From Flavobacteriaceae bacterium (GTDB lineage: Bacteria; Bacteroidota; Bacteroidia; Flavobacteriales; Flavobacteriaceae), in the NCBI GenBank assembly GCA_002702895.1, contig PACX01000018.1, positions 1-45,416 on the forward strand: 45,416 nucleotides of DNA, given 5' to 3'. Made by a program: the position numbers and the translations under genes. The notes below the pieces were generated by a model that was not told where the DNA came from, searched no databases, and worked only from the letters and a program-made list of their open reading frames with translations. Each line of letters opens with the position of its first letter. Within the stretch, counting starts at the first letter, position 1. Shown here one piece after another: positions 8,916-18,067 of the stretch.

Positions 8916-10208
8916 ATGAGTAAAATAGCTAAAATTTTTGCTAGACAAATTTTTGATTCTAGAGGAAATCCAACAGTTGAAGTAGATGTTTTAACTGAGA
9001 ATGGCTTTTTAGGTAGAGCAGCTGTTCCATCTGGAGCTTCCACTGGGAAACATGAAGCTGTTGAATTAAGAGATGGTGGAAAAAAATATATGGGAAAAGG
9101 TGTTTTAAATGCTGTAAATAATGTAAATCAAATAATATCTAAAGAAATAGTTGGAAAATCTGTTTTCAATCAAAAAGAAATTGATAAATTGATGATTAGT
9201 ATTGATGGAACTCCCAATAAGTCAAAGTTGGGTGCTAATGCTATTTTAGGAGTTTCCTTAGCAGTAGCAAAAGCTGCAAGTAATGAAAAAAAGATTCCTC
9301 TTTACTCTTACATTTCAAAAAGTAAAGGAAATACCCTTCCTGTTCCAATGATGAATATAATTAATGGAGGATCTCATTCCGATGCTCCGATTGCTTTTCA
9401 AGAATTTATGATTATCCCTGTTAAAGCAAATTCATTTAGTCATGCAATGCAAATTGGAACAGAAATTTTTCATAATCTTAAAAAAATACTTACAGAAAGG
9501 AATTTATCTACCTCAGTTGGAGATGAAGGTGGTTTTGCTCCAAAATTAGATGGAACAGAAGATGCATTAAACACTATTATATTGGCTATTGAAAAATCAG
9601 GATATTTCCCAGGAGATCAAGTGATGATAGCTTTGGATTGTGCTTCATCTGAATTTTATATTGATGGAATGTATGATTATTCAATATTTGAAGGAAAAAA
9701 TGGCAAAATTTTAAATTCAAAACAACAAGCAGATTACTTAACAAAGCTTTCTAAAAAATATCCTATAATTTCTATCGAGGATGGAATGGATGAAAATGAT
9801 TGGAATGGATGGGAATATTTAACAAAAATATGTGGAGAAAGTGTTCAGCTTGTTGGTGATGATTTATTTGTTACTAATGTGGAAAGATTATATCGAGGCA
9901 TAAAAAACAAAATTGGAAATTCAATATTAATTAAAGTAAATCAAATTGGAACGCTTTCTGAAACGATTGATGCTATTAAAATGGCTCATGCTGCAGGTTT
10001 TACTTGTGTCATGTCCCATAGATCTGGAGAAACCGAAGATCATACTATTGCAGACTTAGCAGTTGGTTTGTTCACCAGTCAAATTAAGACAGGTTCTGCT
10101 TCTAGAAGTGATAGAGTTGCAAAGTATAATCAATTATTAAGAATTGAGGAAGAGTTAGGAAAAGCAGCTTACTTTCCAAAAGAAAAGGCTTTCAAAATAC
10201 AATTCTAA
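8916..10208 (+). CDS. eno: Enolase
   Basis: Enolase converts 2-phosphoglycerate to phosphoenolpyruvate in glycolysis. The 430-residue product shows [17 protein letters not shown] at the start, the [16 protein letters not shown] loop, [12 protein letters not shown], and the active-site segment [17 protein letters not shown] with the catalytic lysine. The signature [18 protein letters not shown] follows. All are intact. Its ATG is one base beyond the carA stop, which suggests translational coupling. Confidence 0.98.
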   Translation: MSKIAKIFARQIFDSRGNPTVEVDVLTENGFLGRAAVPSGASTGKHEAVELRDGGKKYMGKGVLNAVNNVNQIISKEIVGKSVFNQKEIDKLMISIDGTPNKSKLGANAILGVSLAVAKAASNEKKIPLYSYISKSKGNTLPVPMMNIINGGSHSDAPIAFQEFMIIPVKANSFSHAMQIGTEIFHNLKKILTERNLSTSVGDEGGFAPKLDGTEDALNTIILAIEKSGYFPGDQVMIALDCASSEFYIDGMYDYSIFEGKNGKILNSKQQADYLTKLSKKYPIISIEDGMDENDWNGWEYLTKICGESVQLVGDDLFVTNVERLYRGIKNKIGNSILIKVNQIGTLSETIDAIKMAHAAGFTCVMSHRSGETEDHTIADLAVGLFTSQIKTGSASRSDRVAKYNQLLRIEEELGKAAYFPKEKAFKIQF

Positions 10209-10240
10209 AGTAAGTTTTTTTCTGTAATTTTATTTATAAA

Positions 10241-11542
10241 ATGAAGAATAAGGTAGATTTAAATATAGATGATAGTAAAATTGAACTCAATTTAGTTAAA
10301 GGATCTGAAAATGAGATCGGATTAGATATTAGTAGTTTAAGGACCGAATCTAATATGATAACCCTTGATCCTGGTTATAAAAATACGGGATCATGTAAAA
10401 GTAAAATTACTTTTTTAGATGGTGAAAAAGGAATTTTAAGATATAGAGGATATTCTATTGAAGAATTAGCTGAAAAAGCTAATTTTTTGGAAGTAGCTTT
10501 CTTATTAATTTTTGGAGAACTTCCTAATCAAACTCAATTGAATAAGTTTTTAATTGATATAAAAGAAAATTCAATTATTGATGAGGATATAAAGAGAATT
10601 TTGGAAAGTTTCCCTAAATCTGCTCATCCAATGGGAATTCTTTCTTCATTAACTAGTGCATTAATTGCATTTAATCCTGAAAAAAAAATAAGTCTTGATA
10701 ATAAACAAAATGGAGATCAAGATTATATGTATAATTCTATTGTTAAACTTCTTGCTAAAGTTCCAATTTTAGTTGCATGGGTGCATCGTAGAAGAAAAGG
10801 CTTACCATTAGATTATGGAGATAATAATTTAGGTTATGTTGAAAATATTACAAAAATGATGTTTCAGTTACCAAACCAAGATTATGTTAATAATAAAATT
10901 ATTATCGATGCGATGAATAAACTTTTGATATTACATGCAGATCATGAACAAAATTGCTCGACCTCAACTGTTAGAATTGTTGGTTCCTCTGAAGCAAGTT
11001 TATTTGCTTCAGTTGCAGCTGGAATATCAGCATTATGGGGAAGGTTACATGGAGGTGCAAATCAAGCAGTTTTAGAAATGTTAGAAGCAATTAAGAAAGA
11101 TGGGGGAGATACAAAAAAGTTTATGTTAAAAGCAAAAGATAAGTCAGACCCATTTAGACTTATGGGCTTTGGGCATAGAGTGTATAAGAATTTTGATCCC
11201 AGAGCAAAAATTATTAAAGTTACTGCTAATAAAATTTTAAATGAACTTGGAATTAGTGATCCTATTTTAGAAATAGCGAAAGGCTTAGAGAAAGAGGCCT
11301 TAAAAGACAGTTATTTTGTTGAAAGAAAACTTTATCCAAATGTAGATTTTTATTCTGGAATTATTTACAAAGCTCTTGAAATACCAAATGAAATGTTTAC
11401 TGTTATGTTTGCTTTAGGAAGACTCCCTGGATGGGTTGCTCATTGGCGTGAAATGAGATTAAATAATGAACCAATAGGTAGACCTAGACAAATTTATACA
11501 GGTGAAACTTTAAGAAAATTTTTAGAAATGGGATTACGTTGA
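10241..11542 (+). CDS. gltA: Citrate synthase
   Basis: Citrate synthase condenses oxaloacetate and acetyl-CoA at the entry to the TCA cycle. It has 433 residues, the length of the bacterial type II enzyme. Active-site motifs are visible: LHADHEQNCSTSTVRIVGSS with a catalytic His, GFGHRVYKNFDPRAK with the second His, and PNVDFYSGIIYKAL with the catalytic Asp. The eno-gltA order is typical of Flavobacteriia. It is 32 bases downstream of eno and probably in the same unit. Confidence 0.98.
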   Translation: MKNKVDLNIDDSKIELNLVKGSENEIGLDISSLRTESNMITLDPGYKNTGSCKSKITFLDGEKGILRYRGYSIEELAEKANFLEVAFLLIFGELPNQTQLNKFLIDIKENSIIDEDIKRILESFPKSAHPMGILSSLTSALIAFNPEKKISLDNKQNGDQDYMYNSIVKLLAKVPILVAWVHRRRKGLPLDYGDNNLGYVENITKMMFQLPNQDYVNNKIIIDAMNKLLILHADHEQNCSTSTVRIVGSSEASLFASVAAGISALWGRLHGGANQAVLEMLEAIKKDGGDTKKFMLKAKDKSDPFRLMGFGHRVYKNFDPRAKIIKVTANKILNELGISDPILEIAKGLEKEALKDSYFVERKLYPNVDFYSGIIYKALEIPNEMFTVMFALGRLPGWVAHWREMRLNNEPIGRPRQIYTGETLRKFLEMGLR

Positions 11543-11563
11543 TTTTCAATAATAATAAACTAA

Positions 11564-12472
11564 ATGATTTTTTCTGTAAATGACGAAACCTCAAAGCTTG
11601 TTTCTGTTATTATAGGAATTGCTAATAGTTTAGGTGGAATCCCTAATATTAAAAGCCTATATGATCCTAAATCTATTGATAATTTAAAAAAAGGAAAATA
11701 TCCTTTGGAATCAGATATGATTTCCGAATTAGAAAGCTTTTCTAATACTTTGAAAAGGAATGGAGTAAAGGTTTATAGACCAAGTAATATTATTAATTGT
11801 AATCAAATTTTTGTAAGAGATATTGGTTTTGTTATTAATAATTATTTTTTTAAATCTAATATTCTTCCCAATAGATCCAGAGAATTTAAAGGAATTAGCG
11901 AGATCCTTAACGATTTTAAAGGGGAAATAGTAAATATTCCTGAAAATGTACATGTTGAAGGTGGAGATATATTAACAAATCGTGATAATATTTTTATTGG
12001 ATATTACGATAAGGATGATTACTCTAATTTAATTACTGCAAGAACAAATAAGGATGCGGTAGATTTTTTTCGAGATTTTTTTCCAAAAAAAAATATTAAA
12101 CCTTTGCATTTAAAAAAATCAAATACAAATCCCTTTAATAATATTCTTCATTTAGATTGTTGTCTTCAACTTGTAGGAAAAAATAAAGCAATTATATATC
12201 CTGAAGCTTTCACTTATAAAGAAGATTTTCAATGGTTAGAATCTTTTTTTGGAGTTGAAAATATTTTCTTGATTAGTAATAGAGAAATGTATGAAATGAA
12301 TAGTAATGTATTATCAATAAAACATAATTTGGTTGTTTCTGAACCATCATTTAAAAGATTAAATAATTGGCTAGAGTTAAATGGTTTAACTGTTGAAAAA
12401 GTTTCTTTTAATGAAATTTCTAAACAAGAGGGTTTGTTTCGGTGTTGTTCTTTACCTTTAATAAGAAATTGA
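11564..12472 (+). CDS. Dimethylarginine dimethylaminohydrolase-like guanidino-group enzyme
   Basis: This 302-residue protein belongs to the superfamily of arginine deiminase, DDAH and amidinotransferase (five-fold pseudosymmetric fold). Visible active-site landmarks are VRDIGF (residues 84-89), HVEGGD with Glu132, ILHLDCC with His196, and FRCCSLPL with the likely nucleophile Cys294. DDAHs hydrolyse methylated arginine to citrulline and a methylamine; the actual substrate cannot be read from sequence. It lies 21 bases after gltA and 3 bases before ctlX, another member of the same fold. A role in arginine or citrulline breakdown is therefore likely. Confidence 0.82.
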   Translation: MIFSVNDETSKLVSVIIGIANSLGGIPNIKSLYDPKSIDNLKKGKYPLESDMISELESFSNTLKRNGVKVYRPSNIINCNQIFVRDIGFVINNYFFKSNILPNRSREFKGISEILNDFKGEIVNIPENVHVEGGDILTNRDNIFIGYYDKDDYSNLITARTNKDAVDFFRDFFPKKNIKPLHLKKSNTNPFNNILHLDCCLQLVGKNKAIIYPEAFTYKEDFQWLESFFGVENIFLISNREMYEMNSNVLSIKHNLVVSEPSFKRLNNWLELNGLTVEKVSFNEISKQEGLFRCCSLPLIRN

Positions 12473-12475
12473 ATT

Positions 12476-13399
12476 ATGAATCATAACGTTCAATCAGTTT
12501 TAATGATTAGACCAGCAGCTTTTAGAAGTAATGATGAAACTGCTAAAAATAATTATTTTCAAAATAAAAATTTTAGTTTAAATAATAATATTATTTTAAA
12601 AAATGCTCTTTTAGAGTTTGATAATTTGGTTTCTAAAATTAAAGATTGTGGAATTACTGTCAATGTTTTCAATGATAATAAAAAGAAAGATACTCCAGAT
12701 GCTATTTTTCCAAACAATTGGATTACTTTTCATAGAGATAAGAGAATAGCTATTTATCCAATGTATGCAAAAAATAGGCGTTCAGAAAGAAATGAAGATG
12801 TATTTTCTTTTTTAGAAAAAAATAAAATTTTTATAAATGAAATAATTGACTATTCAAGTGCAGAAAATAACGATCTTTTTTTAGAAGGAACTGGAAGTAT
12901 GGTTTTTGACAGGATAAATAAAAAGGCGTATTGTTCAATTTCAGAAAGAACTAGTGAACATCTTATTTATGAGTTTTGCAATGATTTTGAATATATGCCA
13001 ATAGTATTTAATTCTTTTCAGACTTATCAAAATAAAAGAAAACCAATTTATCATACTAATGTAATGATGTGTTTAGCAAATAATTACTGTGTAATATGTT
13101 TAGATGCTATTGATGATAAAGATGAAATGAAAAAAGTTATTGAAAGTTTAAAGGATGATAATAAAGAAATAATAACTATTTCAGAAACTCAACTAAAATT
13201 GTTTGCTGGTAATATGATTGAATTAAGACAAAATAAAATTAGTTTTTTATTTATGAGTGAAACAGCTTATTTATCCTTGGATAAAGATCAATTAGAAAGG
13301 TTAAGTACACATTCTAATTTGGTATATTCTTCAGTTAAAACTATAGAAAAATATGGAGGCGGAAGTGTAAGATGTATGATAGCTGAAATATTTAATTAG
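12476..13399 (+). CDS. ctlX: Citrulline hydrolase CtlX, amidinotransferase fold
   Basis: CtlX-family proteins hydrolyse citrulline to ornithine, ammonia and carbon dioxide. The 307-residue product shows MIRPAAFRSNDET near the start, the FPNNWITFH motif (78-86), FLEGTGSMVFD with Glu137, IYHTNVMM with His193, and GGGSVRCMIAEIF with the expected nucleophile Cys300. All catalytic positions are intact. Its start lies 3 bases after the DDAH-like gene, so the pair is probably translated from one message and may act in sequence (a methylarginine or arginine derivative to citrulline to ornithine). That order is inference. Confidence 0.85.
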   Translation: MNHNVQSVLMIRPAAFRSNDETAKNNYFQNKNFSLNNNIILKNALLEFDNLVSKIKDCGITVNVFNDNKKKDTPDAIFPNNWITFHRDKRIAIYPMYAKNRRSERNEDVFSFLEKNKIFINEIIDYSSAENNDLFLEGTGSMVFDRINKKAYCSISERTSEHLIYEFCNDFEYMPIVFNSFQTYQNKRKPIYHTNVMMCLANNYCVICLDAIDDKDEMKKVIESLKDDNKEIITISETQLKLFAGNMIELRQNKISFLFMSETAYLSLDKDQLERLSTHSNLVYSSVKTIEKYGGGSVRCMIAEIFN

Positions 13400-13446
13400 A
13401 ATGTATTTATTCTTTTTATAAGTATATTTACTTGCAAATCAATTAA

Positions 13447-15225
13447 ATGAATTTTTATAATATTTTAAAAGATAAAATTTCAAAATTTGTTTTGTCAAAA
13501 TTTGATTTAGACTTTGAAGATATTGAAATTCAAACTACTAAAAAAGATTTTAAAGGAGACATTACAGTTGTTATTTTCCCATTGGTAAAAATTCTTAAAA
13601 AATCTCCAATAGAAATTGGTAATGAAATAGGCTCATTTTTAGTGTCAAATTTAAAATATGTAAATAATTATAATTTAATACAAGGTTATTTAAACTTAAC
13701 AATTGATAACAAATTTTACATTGAGTTTTTTAATGAAATAATTGATGATAAAAATTACGGGATTCTTAAGCCTAAGAAATATGACCCTTTATTTTTAATA
13801 GAGTACTCTTCACCTAATACCAATAAACCACTACATTTAGGTCATATTAGAAATATTCTTTTGGGTTATTCAATTTCTGAAATTTTAAAAGCAAATGGAA
13901 AAAATGTTCATAAAACTCAAATAATTAATGATAGAGGAATTCATATATGTAAATCTATTGTAGCATGGTTAAAATTCGGTAAAAATTCTAATCCAAAAGA
14001 TAGTAGTGAAAAAGGGGATGCTTTTGTGGGTAGATACTATATACTTTTTAATAAAATTTATAATGAAGAAATTTCTAAATTAATTAAAGATGGAAATGAT
14101 AAAATTTATGCTGAAAATAATGCGCCGATTTTTCTAGAAGCTAAAGATTTATTAATCAAATGGGAAAATGGTGATAAAGAAGTCATTAGTCTTTGGAAAA
14201 AAATGAATTCTTGGGTTTATGAAGGATTTGATAAAACATATGATGATTTAGGAGTAGACTTTGATTCATATTATTATGAAAGCAATACATATTTACTTGG
14301 TAAAGAGATTATTAATAAAGGCTTGAAAAACAATATTTTTTATAAAAAAAAAGATGGTTCTGTTTGGATAGATCTTTCTAATGAAGGTTTAGATGAAAAA
14401 ATTTTATTAAGATCAGATGGAACTTCAGTATATATGACGCAAGATTTAGGAACAGCATATTTAAGACATAAAGATCATCCAAATATTAATGGAGTAATTT
14501 ATACTGTAGGAAATGAACAAGATTATCATTTTAAGGTTTTATTTAAAATATTGAATAGATTAGGCTATACTTGGTCTAAAAATCTTCATCATTTAAGTTA
14601 TGGAATGGTTGATTTACCTTCAGGAAAAATGAAAAGTAGGGAGGGAACGGTTGTAGATGCAGATGAAATTATTTCAGAGATGAAATTAACTGCAAGTAAT
14701 TTATCAAAAGATTTAGGAAAAACAGAAGATTTTTCTAAAATTAAAAAAGATAAACTTAATAGTACTATAGGACTTGGGGCTTTAAAGTATTTTATATTAA
14801 AGGTAGATCCAAAAAAAAGAATATTATTTAATCCAACTGAATCCATCGACTTTAATGGAAACACAGGACCTTTTATTCAGTATACTTATGCCAGAATTAA
14901 GTCATTACTTAGAAAAGGCAAATTATCTAATTCTAAAATAAATATAGGTATTGATATTAATGACAAAGAAAAAGACTTATTAAAGCTGTTAATACAATTT
15001 CCAATAGCAATTAAAAATTCTGCACAAAATTATAGCCCAGCTTTGGTTGCAAACTATATATTTGATTTAGTAAAGACATTTAATTCTTACTATCAATCTA
15101 CCACTATTCTTAAAATTCATGATTCTGAAATTAAAAATTTTAGATTAGCACTTTCAGAAAAAGTTGGAGATGTTATTAGAAACTCTATGAAATTATTAGG
15201 AATGGAAGTTCCTGAAAAAATGTAA
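13447..15225 (+). CDS. argS: Arginyl-tRNA synthetase
   Basis: ArgS charges tRNA-Arg. The 592-residue class I enzyme has an N-terminal additional domain (about 1-110) for the tRNA D-loop. The catalytic core has the HIGH-type signature HLGH at 130-133, preceded by SSPNTNKPL, and VGNEQDYHF. The KMSK position reads SGKMKSREGTVVDADE, the variant common in bacterial ArgRS. The C-terminal DALR anticodon domain ends LLGMEVPEKM. A strong hairpin follows the stop directly. Confidence 0.97.
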   Translation: MNFYNILKDKISKFVLSKFDLDFEDIEIQTTKKDFKGDITVVIFPLVKILKKSPIEIGNEIGSFLVSNLKYVNNYNLIQGYLNLTIDNKFYIEFFNEIIDDKNYGILKPKKYDPLFLIEYSSPNTNKPLHLGHIRNILLGYSISEILKANGKNVHKTQIINDRGIHICKSIVAWLKFGKNSNPKDSSEKGDAFVGRYYILFNKIYNEEISKLIKDGNDKIYAENNAPIFLEAKDLLIKWENGDKEVISLWKKMNSWVYEGFDKTYDDLGVDFDSYYYESNTYLLGKEIINKGLKNNIFYKKKDGSVWIDLSNEGLDEKILLRSDGTSVYMTQDLGTAYLRHKDHPNINGVIYTVGNEQDYHFKVLFKILNRLGYTWSKNLHHLSYGMVDLPSGKMKSREGTVVDADEIISEMKLTASNLSKDLGKTEDFSKIKKDKLNSTIGLGALKYFILKVDPKKRILFNPTESIDFNGNTGPFIQYTYARIKSLLRKGKLSNSKINIGIDINDKEKDLLKLLIQFPIAIKNSAQNYSPALVANYIFDLVKTFNSYYQSTTILKIHDSEIKNFRLALSEKVGDVIRNSMKLLGMEVPEKM

Positions 15226-15255
15226 AAAAAAACCGCTTATTAAGCGGTTTTTTTT
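15224..15255. terminator. Bidirectional terminator between argS and proteorhodopsin
   Basis: A run of A (15224-15232) leads into CCGCT (15233-15237), a 5-nt loop, AGCGG (15243-15247) and a run of T (15248-15255). The same hairpin with its T-run works on both strands, so it can end argS on the plus strand and the rhodopsin gene on the minus strand. Confidence 0.88.
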
Positions 15256-15274
15256 ATAATTAAATATGTATTTC

Positions 15275-16003
15275 TTATTTAGAAACAGCAAGGTTATAAA
15301 CTACAAGACCAAATCCAATTTTGTTGATTGAGTCACCAACGTTATAAATGAAGTCCATATTCTCAGCAGCTACAAGTCCTGTCATAAATTCATACCACAT
15401 TCCACTTCCTGTACCAATCATATAACCAATAGGATAAATAGCCCATCCAATTATTACAAATAAACATAAAGTATTGTGAGCCGACTGAACTGCTCCTCCT
15501 GCTGAAGCAGCAAGCTTAGCAAGTTCTCCAAATTTGATAAGGTAAACAATGTAGAAATAAGCAAGACCAGAGGCTAATCCCCAAAGTGCTGCATTTCCTA
15601 ATCCAGCCTCACCAACGTATCCACAAACAAGCATTACTGTTGAAGCTAGAACTAAAGTTTTTAAATGACCTTTAGTTGCTCCAGCACCCTTAAGAATGAG
15701 GTAGAATTCAACACACATTAAAGGAACAGTTAAAATCCAGTCAACATATCTAAAAACTGTTGTACTGTCTCCAGCAGCATGAGCATCTCTCATGTACATG
15801 TAGTGAACTGCAGCAATAAAAGTAATTAATCCAGAAACTAAGATAGAAGATCTCCATTTTGAGTCAACTGAATTAAGGGAAAGGAAGAAAAAGGCTGATG
15901 CTGCCATCATAGCCATTGTTCCAATCCAAAAGGTAATCCCAACTAGATCATCACCAGCTGGAGCATCACCAAAAAAATACATTAGATTTAAAAAATTTTC
16001 CAT
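15275..16003 (-). CDS. Proteorhodopsin, light-driven proton pump
   Basis: A 242-residue seven-helix microbial rhodopsin. Helix C reads RYVDWILTVPLMCVEFYLIL, giving proton acceptor Asp88, Thr92 and donor Glu99, the DTE triad of outward proton pumps, with Arg85 and Tyr86. The retinal lysine is Lys228 in NKIGFGLVVYN. His67 (AAVHYMYMRD) matches the histidine that partners the acceptor in green proteorhodopsin. The spectral-tuning position is Met96; Met here occurs in flavobacterial green-absorbing pumps. No sodium- or chloride-pump motif (NDQ or NTQ) is present. It is divergent from blh, which supplies its retinal, and probably pumps protons across the inner membrane in light. Confidence 0.97.
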   Translation of the reverse strand: MENFLNLMYFFGDAPAGDDLVGITFWIGTMAMMAASAFFFLSLNSVDSKWRSSILVSGLITFIAAVHYMYMRDAHAAGDSTTVFRYVDWILTVPLMCVEFYLILKGAGATKGHLKTLVLASTVMLVCGYVGEAGLGNAALWGLASGLAYFYIVYLIKFGELAKLAASAGGAVQSAHNTLCLFVIIGWAIYPIGYMIGTGSGMWYEFMTGLVAAENMDFIYNVGDSINKIGFGLVVYNLAVSK

Positions 16004-16034
16004 AATTATATAATTAATTGTTTTTGTTAATAGT

Positions 16035-16042
16035 CAAATATA
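16035..16042 (-). promoter_or_regulatory. Likely -7 box of the proteorhodopsin promoter
   Basis: On the minus strand the bases read TATATTTG, matching TAnnTTTG. Transcription from here would start near 16028 and give a leader of about 25 nt before the ATG at 16003. A clear -33 element was not found. Confidence 0.5.
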
Positions 16043-16062
16043 TAAAAACAATTCTTAATCCA

Positions 16063-16070
16063 TACATTTG
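16063..16070 (+). promoter_or_regulatory. Likely -7 box of the blh promoter
   Basis: TACATTTG fits TAnnTTTG and lies 20 bases before the blh ATG, predicting a leader of about 14 nt. With the opposing rhodopsin box it lies in an 87-base divergent region. No convincing -33 TTG was seen. Confidence 0.5.
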
Positions 16071-16090
16071 TAAATAAACTTTTTAACAAT

Positions 16091-16984
16091 ATGCTGTTAA
16101 AATCTCACTTTTTTAACACTTTTCCTTTTAAATTAATAATATTTTCTACTATTCTCTGCTTAATTATCAGTTTTAGTACAGGAGAAGTTTTTCAAAATCT
16201 GTTAATTTTTAGTGGAATTCTAACTTTTGGGATAATTCATGGTGCAAATGATCTGCTTTTATTGAAAAAAAACCTAAATAATAAAAAAATAACTATGATT
16301 TCTTTATTTTTTCCCTACATAATAATGGTTTCTTTTTTTGGAATATTTTTTTATTTTTTCCCATCTTTTGCTTTAGCATTCTTTGTTTTATTTAGTTCCT
16401 ATCATTTTGGTGAACAACAATGGACAATGTTTAATCAGAAAAAAGAAAATAAACTATGGTATTTTTATTTTTCATATGGGTTATTTTTATTTTCATTACT
16501 CTTTTGGATAAATTCTAATTCAGTAATTGATATTATTTTAGATATAACCGGAAATTATGTGAATTCAGTTTATTTGGATTATTTATTGGGTTTATCAATT
16601 TTTGGACTACTATTTTTTGGAATTTTAAACTATAAGTTTCTCTTACCTCAATTAGTATTTCAATTTCTCCTTCTTATTTTACTTTTCTTACTTTTTTTTA
16701 ATTCAAATTTGATATGGTCTTTTGGAGTATATTTTGTTTTTTGGCATAGTATTCCATCTATATTTGAACAATCTAATTTTATTTTTGGATCTTCTGACAT
16801 TAAATCATTTGGAAGTTATTTAAGACATGCTTTTTTCTATTGGATATTGTCTTTAATAGGATTATTTATTTTATATTATTTTTTAAAAAATCATCAAAAC
16901 TTACTTTTAAGCATTTTCTTTTCTTTTTTAGCTGCTATTACATTTCCTCATACTATTGTTATTTTTAAAATAAAGGGAAATTAA
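16091..16984 (+). CDS. blh: Beta-carotene 15,15'-dioxygenase, Brp/Blh family
   Basis: Blh cleaves beta-carotene centrally into two molecules of retinal, the chromophore of the neighbouring proteorhodopsin. The 297-residue integral membrane protein has about eight hydrophobic segments. Four histidines expected to hold the catalytic iron are present: His50 (GIIHGAND), His105 (SYHFGEQQW), His219 (FWHSIPS) and His287 (FPHTIVI). Length and motif order fit the family. It is transcribed away from the rhodopsin gene. No carotenoid biosynthesis genes (crtE, crtB, crtI, crtY) are in this window, so beta-carotene must be made from another locus. Confidence 0.93.
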   Translation: MLLKSHFFNTFPFKLIIFSTILCLIISFSTGEVFQNLLIFSGILTFGIIHGANDLLLLKKNLNNKKITMISLFFPYIIMVSFFGIFFYFFPSFALAFFVLFSSYHFGEQQWTMFNQKKENKLWYFYFSYGLFLFSLLFWINSNSVIDIILDITGNYVNSVYLDYLLGLSIFGLLFFGILNYKFLLPQLVFQFLLLILLFLLFFNSNLIWSFGVYFVFWHSIPSIFEQSNFIFGSSDIKSFGSYLRHAFFYWILSLIGLFILYYFLKNHQNLLLSIFFSFLAAITFPHTIVIFKIKGN

Positions 16985-17022
16985 TTGTAGGAAATTTTAG
17001 TTATTAAATATTCTCAAATTAT

Positions 17023-17030
17023 TAAATTTG
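17023..17030 (+). promoter_or_regulatory. Likely -7 box upstream of ffh
   Basis: TAAATTTG matches TAnnTTTG and ends 15 bases before the ffh ATG at 17046. No -33 TTG at the right spacing was seen. Confidence 0.4.
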
Positions 17031-17045
17031 TAATAAAGATCTTAA

Positions 17046-17999
17046 ATGTTTAATAATCTTACAGACAAACTTAATTCTGCCTTTCAGGTTCTTAAAGGAC
17101 ATGGAAAAATAACTGAAATTAATGTAGCTGAAACCTTAAAGGAAGTTAGAAGAGCTTTACTTGAAGCAGATGTAAATTATAAAACTGCTAAAGAATTTAC
17201 TGCAAATGTTAAGCAAAAGGCTTTAGGTCAAGATGTACTTACTAATCTAAATCCTGGTCAATTAATGATTAAGATTGTTAAAGATGAGCTAACATCTCTT
17301 ATGGGAGGAGATTCAGCTGGTATTAATTTATCCAATACATTAACTATTATTTTAATGTCTGGACTCCAAGGTTCTGGTAAAACAACTTTTAGTGGAAAAT
17401 TATCAAAATATTTAATAAAAAAGAAGTCAAAAAACCCACTTCTGGTAGCTTGTGATGTATATAGACCTGCAGCAATAGAGCAATTAAAAGTAATTGGTGA
17501 ACAAATTAATGTTGAAGTATACAGTGATGAAGAAGAAAAGAATCCTGTAAAAATTGCTAAAGATTCTATAAAATTTGCAAAGAAAAATGGGAAAAACCTT
17601 GTCATTATTGATACTGCAGGTAGATTGGCAATAGATGAAAAGATGATGAATGAAATCAAACAAATTCATCAGGCAATAACTCCCAATGAAACTTTATTTG
17701 TTGTAGATTCTATGACAGGTCAAGATGCAGTAAATACTGCCAAAACCTTTAACGATATTTTAAATTTTGATGGTGTTATTTTAACAAAATTAGATGGAGA
17801 TACTAGAGGAGGAGCTGCTCTTTCAATTAAATCAGTAGTTAATAAGCCTATTAAATTTATTGGAACAGGAGAAAAAATGGATGCAATTGATGTTTTTCAT
17901 CCTGAAAGAATGGCTGATAGAATTCTTGGAATGGGAGATGTAGTTTCTTTAGTTGAAAAGGCTCAAGATTTATATGATGAAAACAAGCTCGTATTTTAA
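17046..17999 (+). CDS. ffh: Signal recognition particle protein Ffh, NG domain (frameshifted gene, 5' part)
   Basis: Ffh is the GTPase of the signal recognition particle, delivering nascent membrane proteins to FtsY and SecYEG. This frame gives 317 residues: the helical N domain (about 1-90) and the G domain with P-loop GLQGSGKTT (107-114 region), DTAGR (189-193) and TKLD (247-250). It ends early, reading DENK and then three foreign residues before TAA 17997-17999. Homology continues in the -1 frame from base 17987 (ARILNKKIAKSQFG) into the M domain. This looks like loss of one base in the A-rich AAACAAG at 17981-17987. The restored protein would be about 442 residues, the normal length. It may be a sequencing error or a true mutation. 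Confidence 0.93.
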   Translation: MFNNLTDKLNSAFQVLKGHGKITEINVAETLKEVRRALLEADVNYKTAKEFTANVKQKALGQDVLTNLNPGQLMIKIVKDELTSLMGGDSAGINLSNTLTIILMSGLQGSGKTTFSGKLSKYLIKKKSKNPLLVACDVYRPAAIEQLKVIGEQINVEVYSDEEEKNPVKIAKDSIKFAKKNGKNLVIIDTAGRLAIDEKMMNEIKQIHQAITPNETLFVVDSMTGQDAVNTAKTFNDILNFDGVILTKLDGDTRGGAALSIKSVVNKPIKFIGTGEKMDAIDVFHPERMADRILGMGDVVSLVEKAQDLYDENKLVF

Positions 18000-18067
18000 A
18001 TAAAAAAATTGCTAAAAGTCAATTTGGATTAGATGATTTTTTAGATCAAATAAAGAAAATTAAGCAA

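Noticed and set aside
13400-13446. Terminator or promoter before argS
   Set aside because: A short AAGTA/TACTT inverted repeat without a T-run and a TATATTTA that lacks the final G are too weak to call.
17981-17999. Programmed -1 frameshift in ffh
   Set aside because: No canonical slippery heptamer lies at the homology breakpoint, and the homologous residues A-R resume within one base of the last 0-frame match. A single-base loss explains this better.
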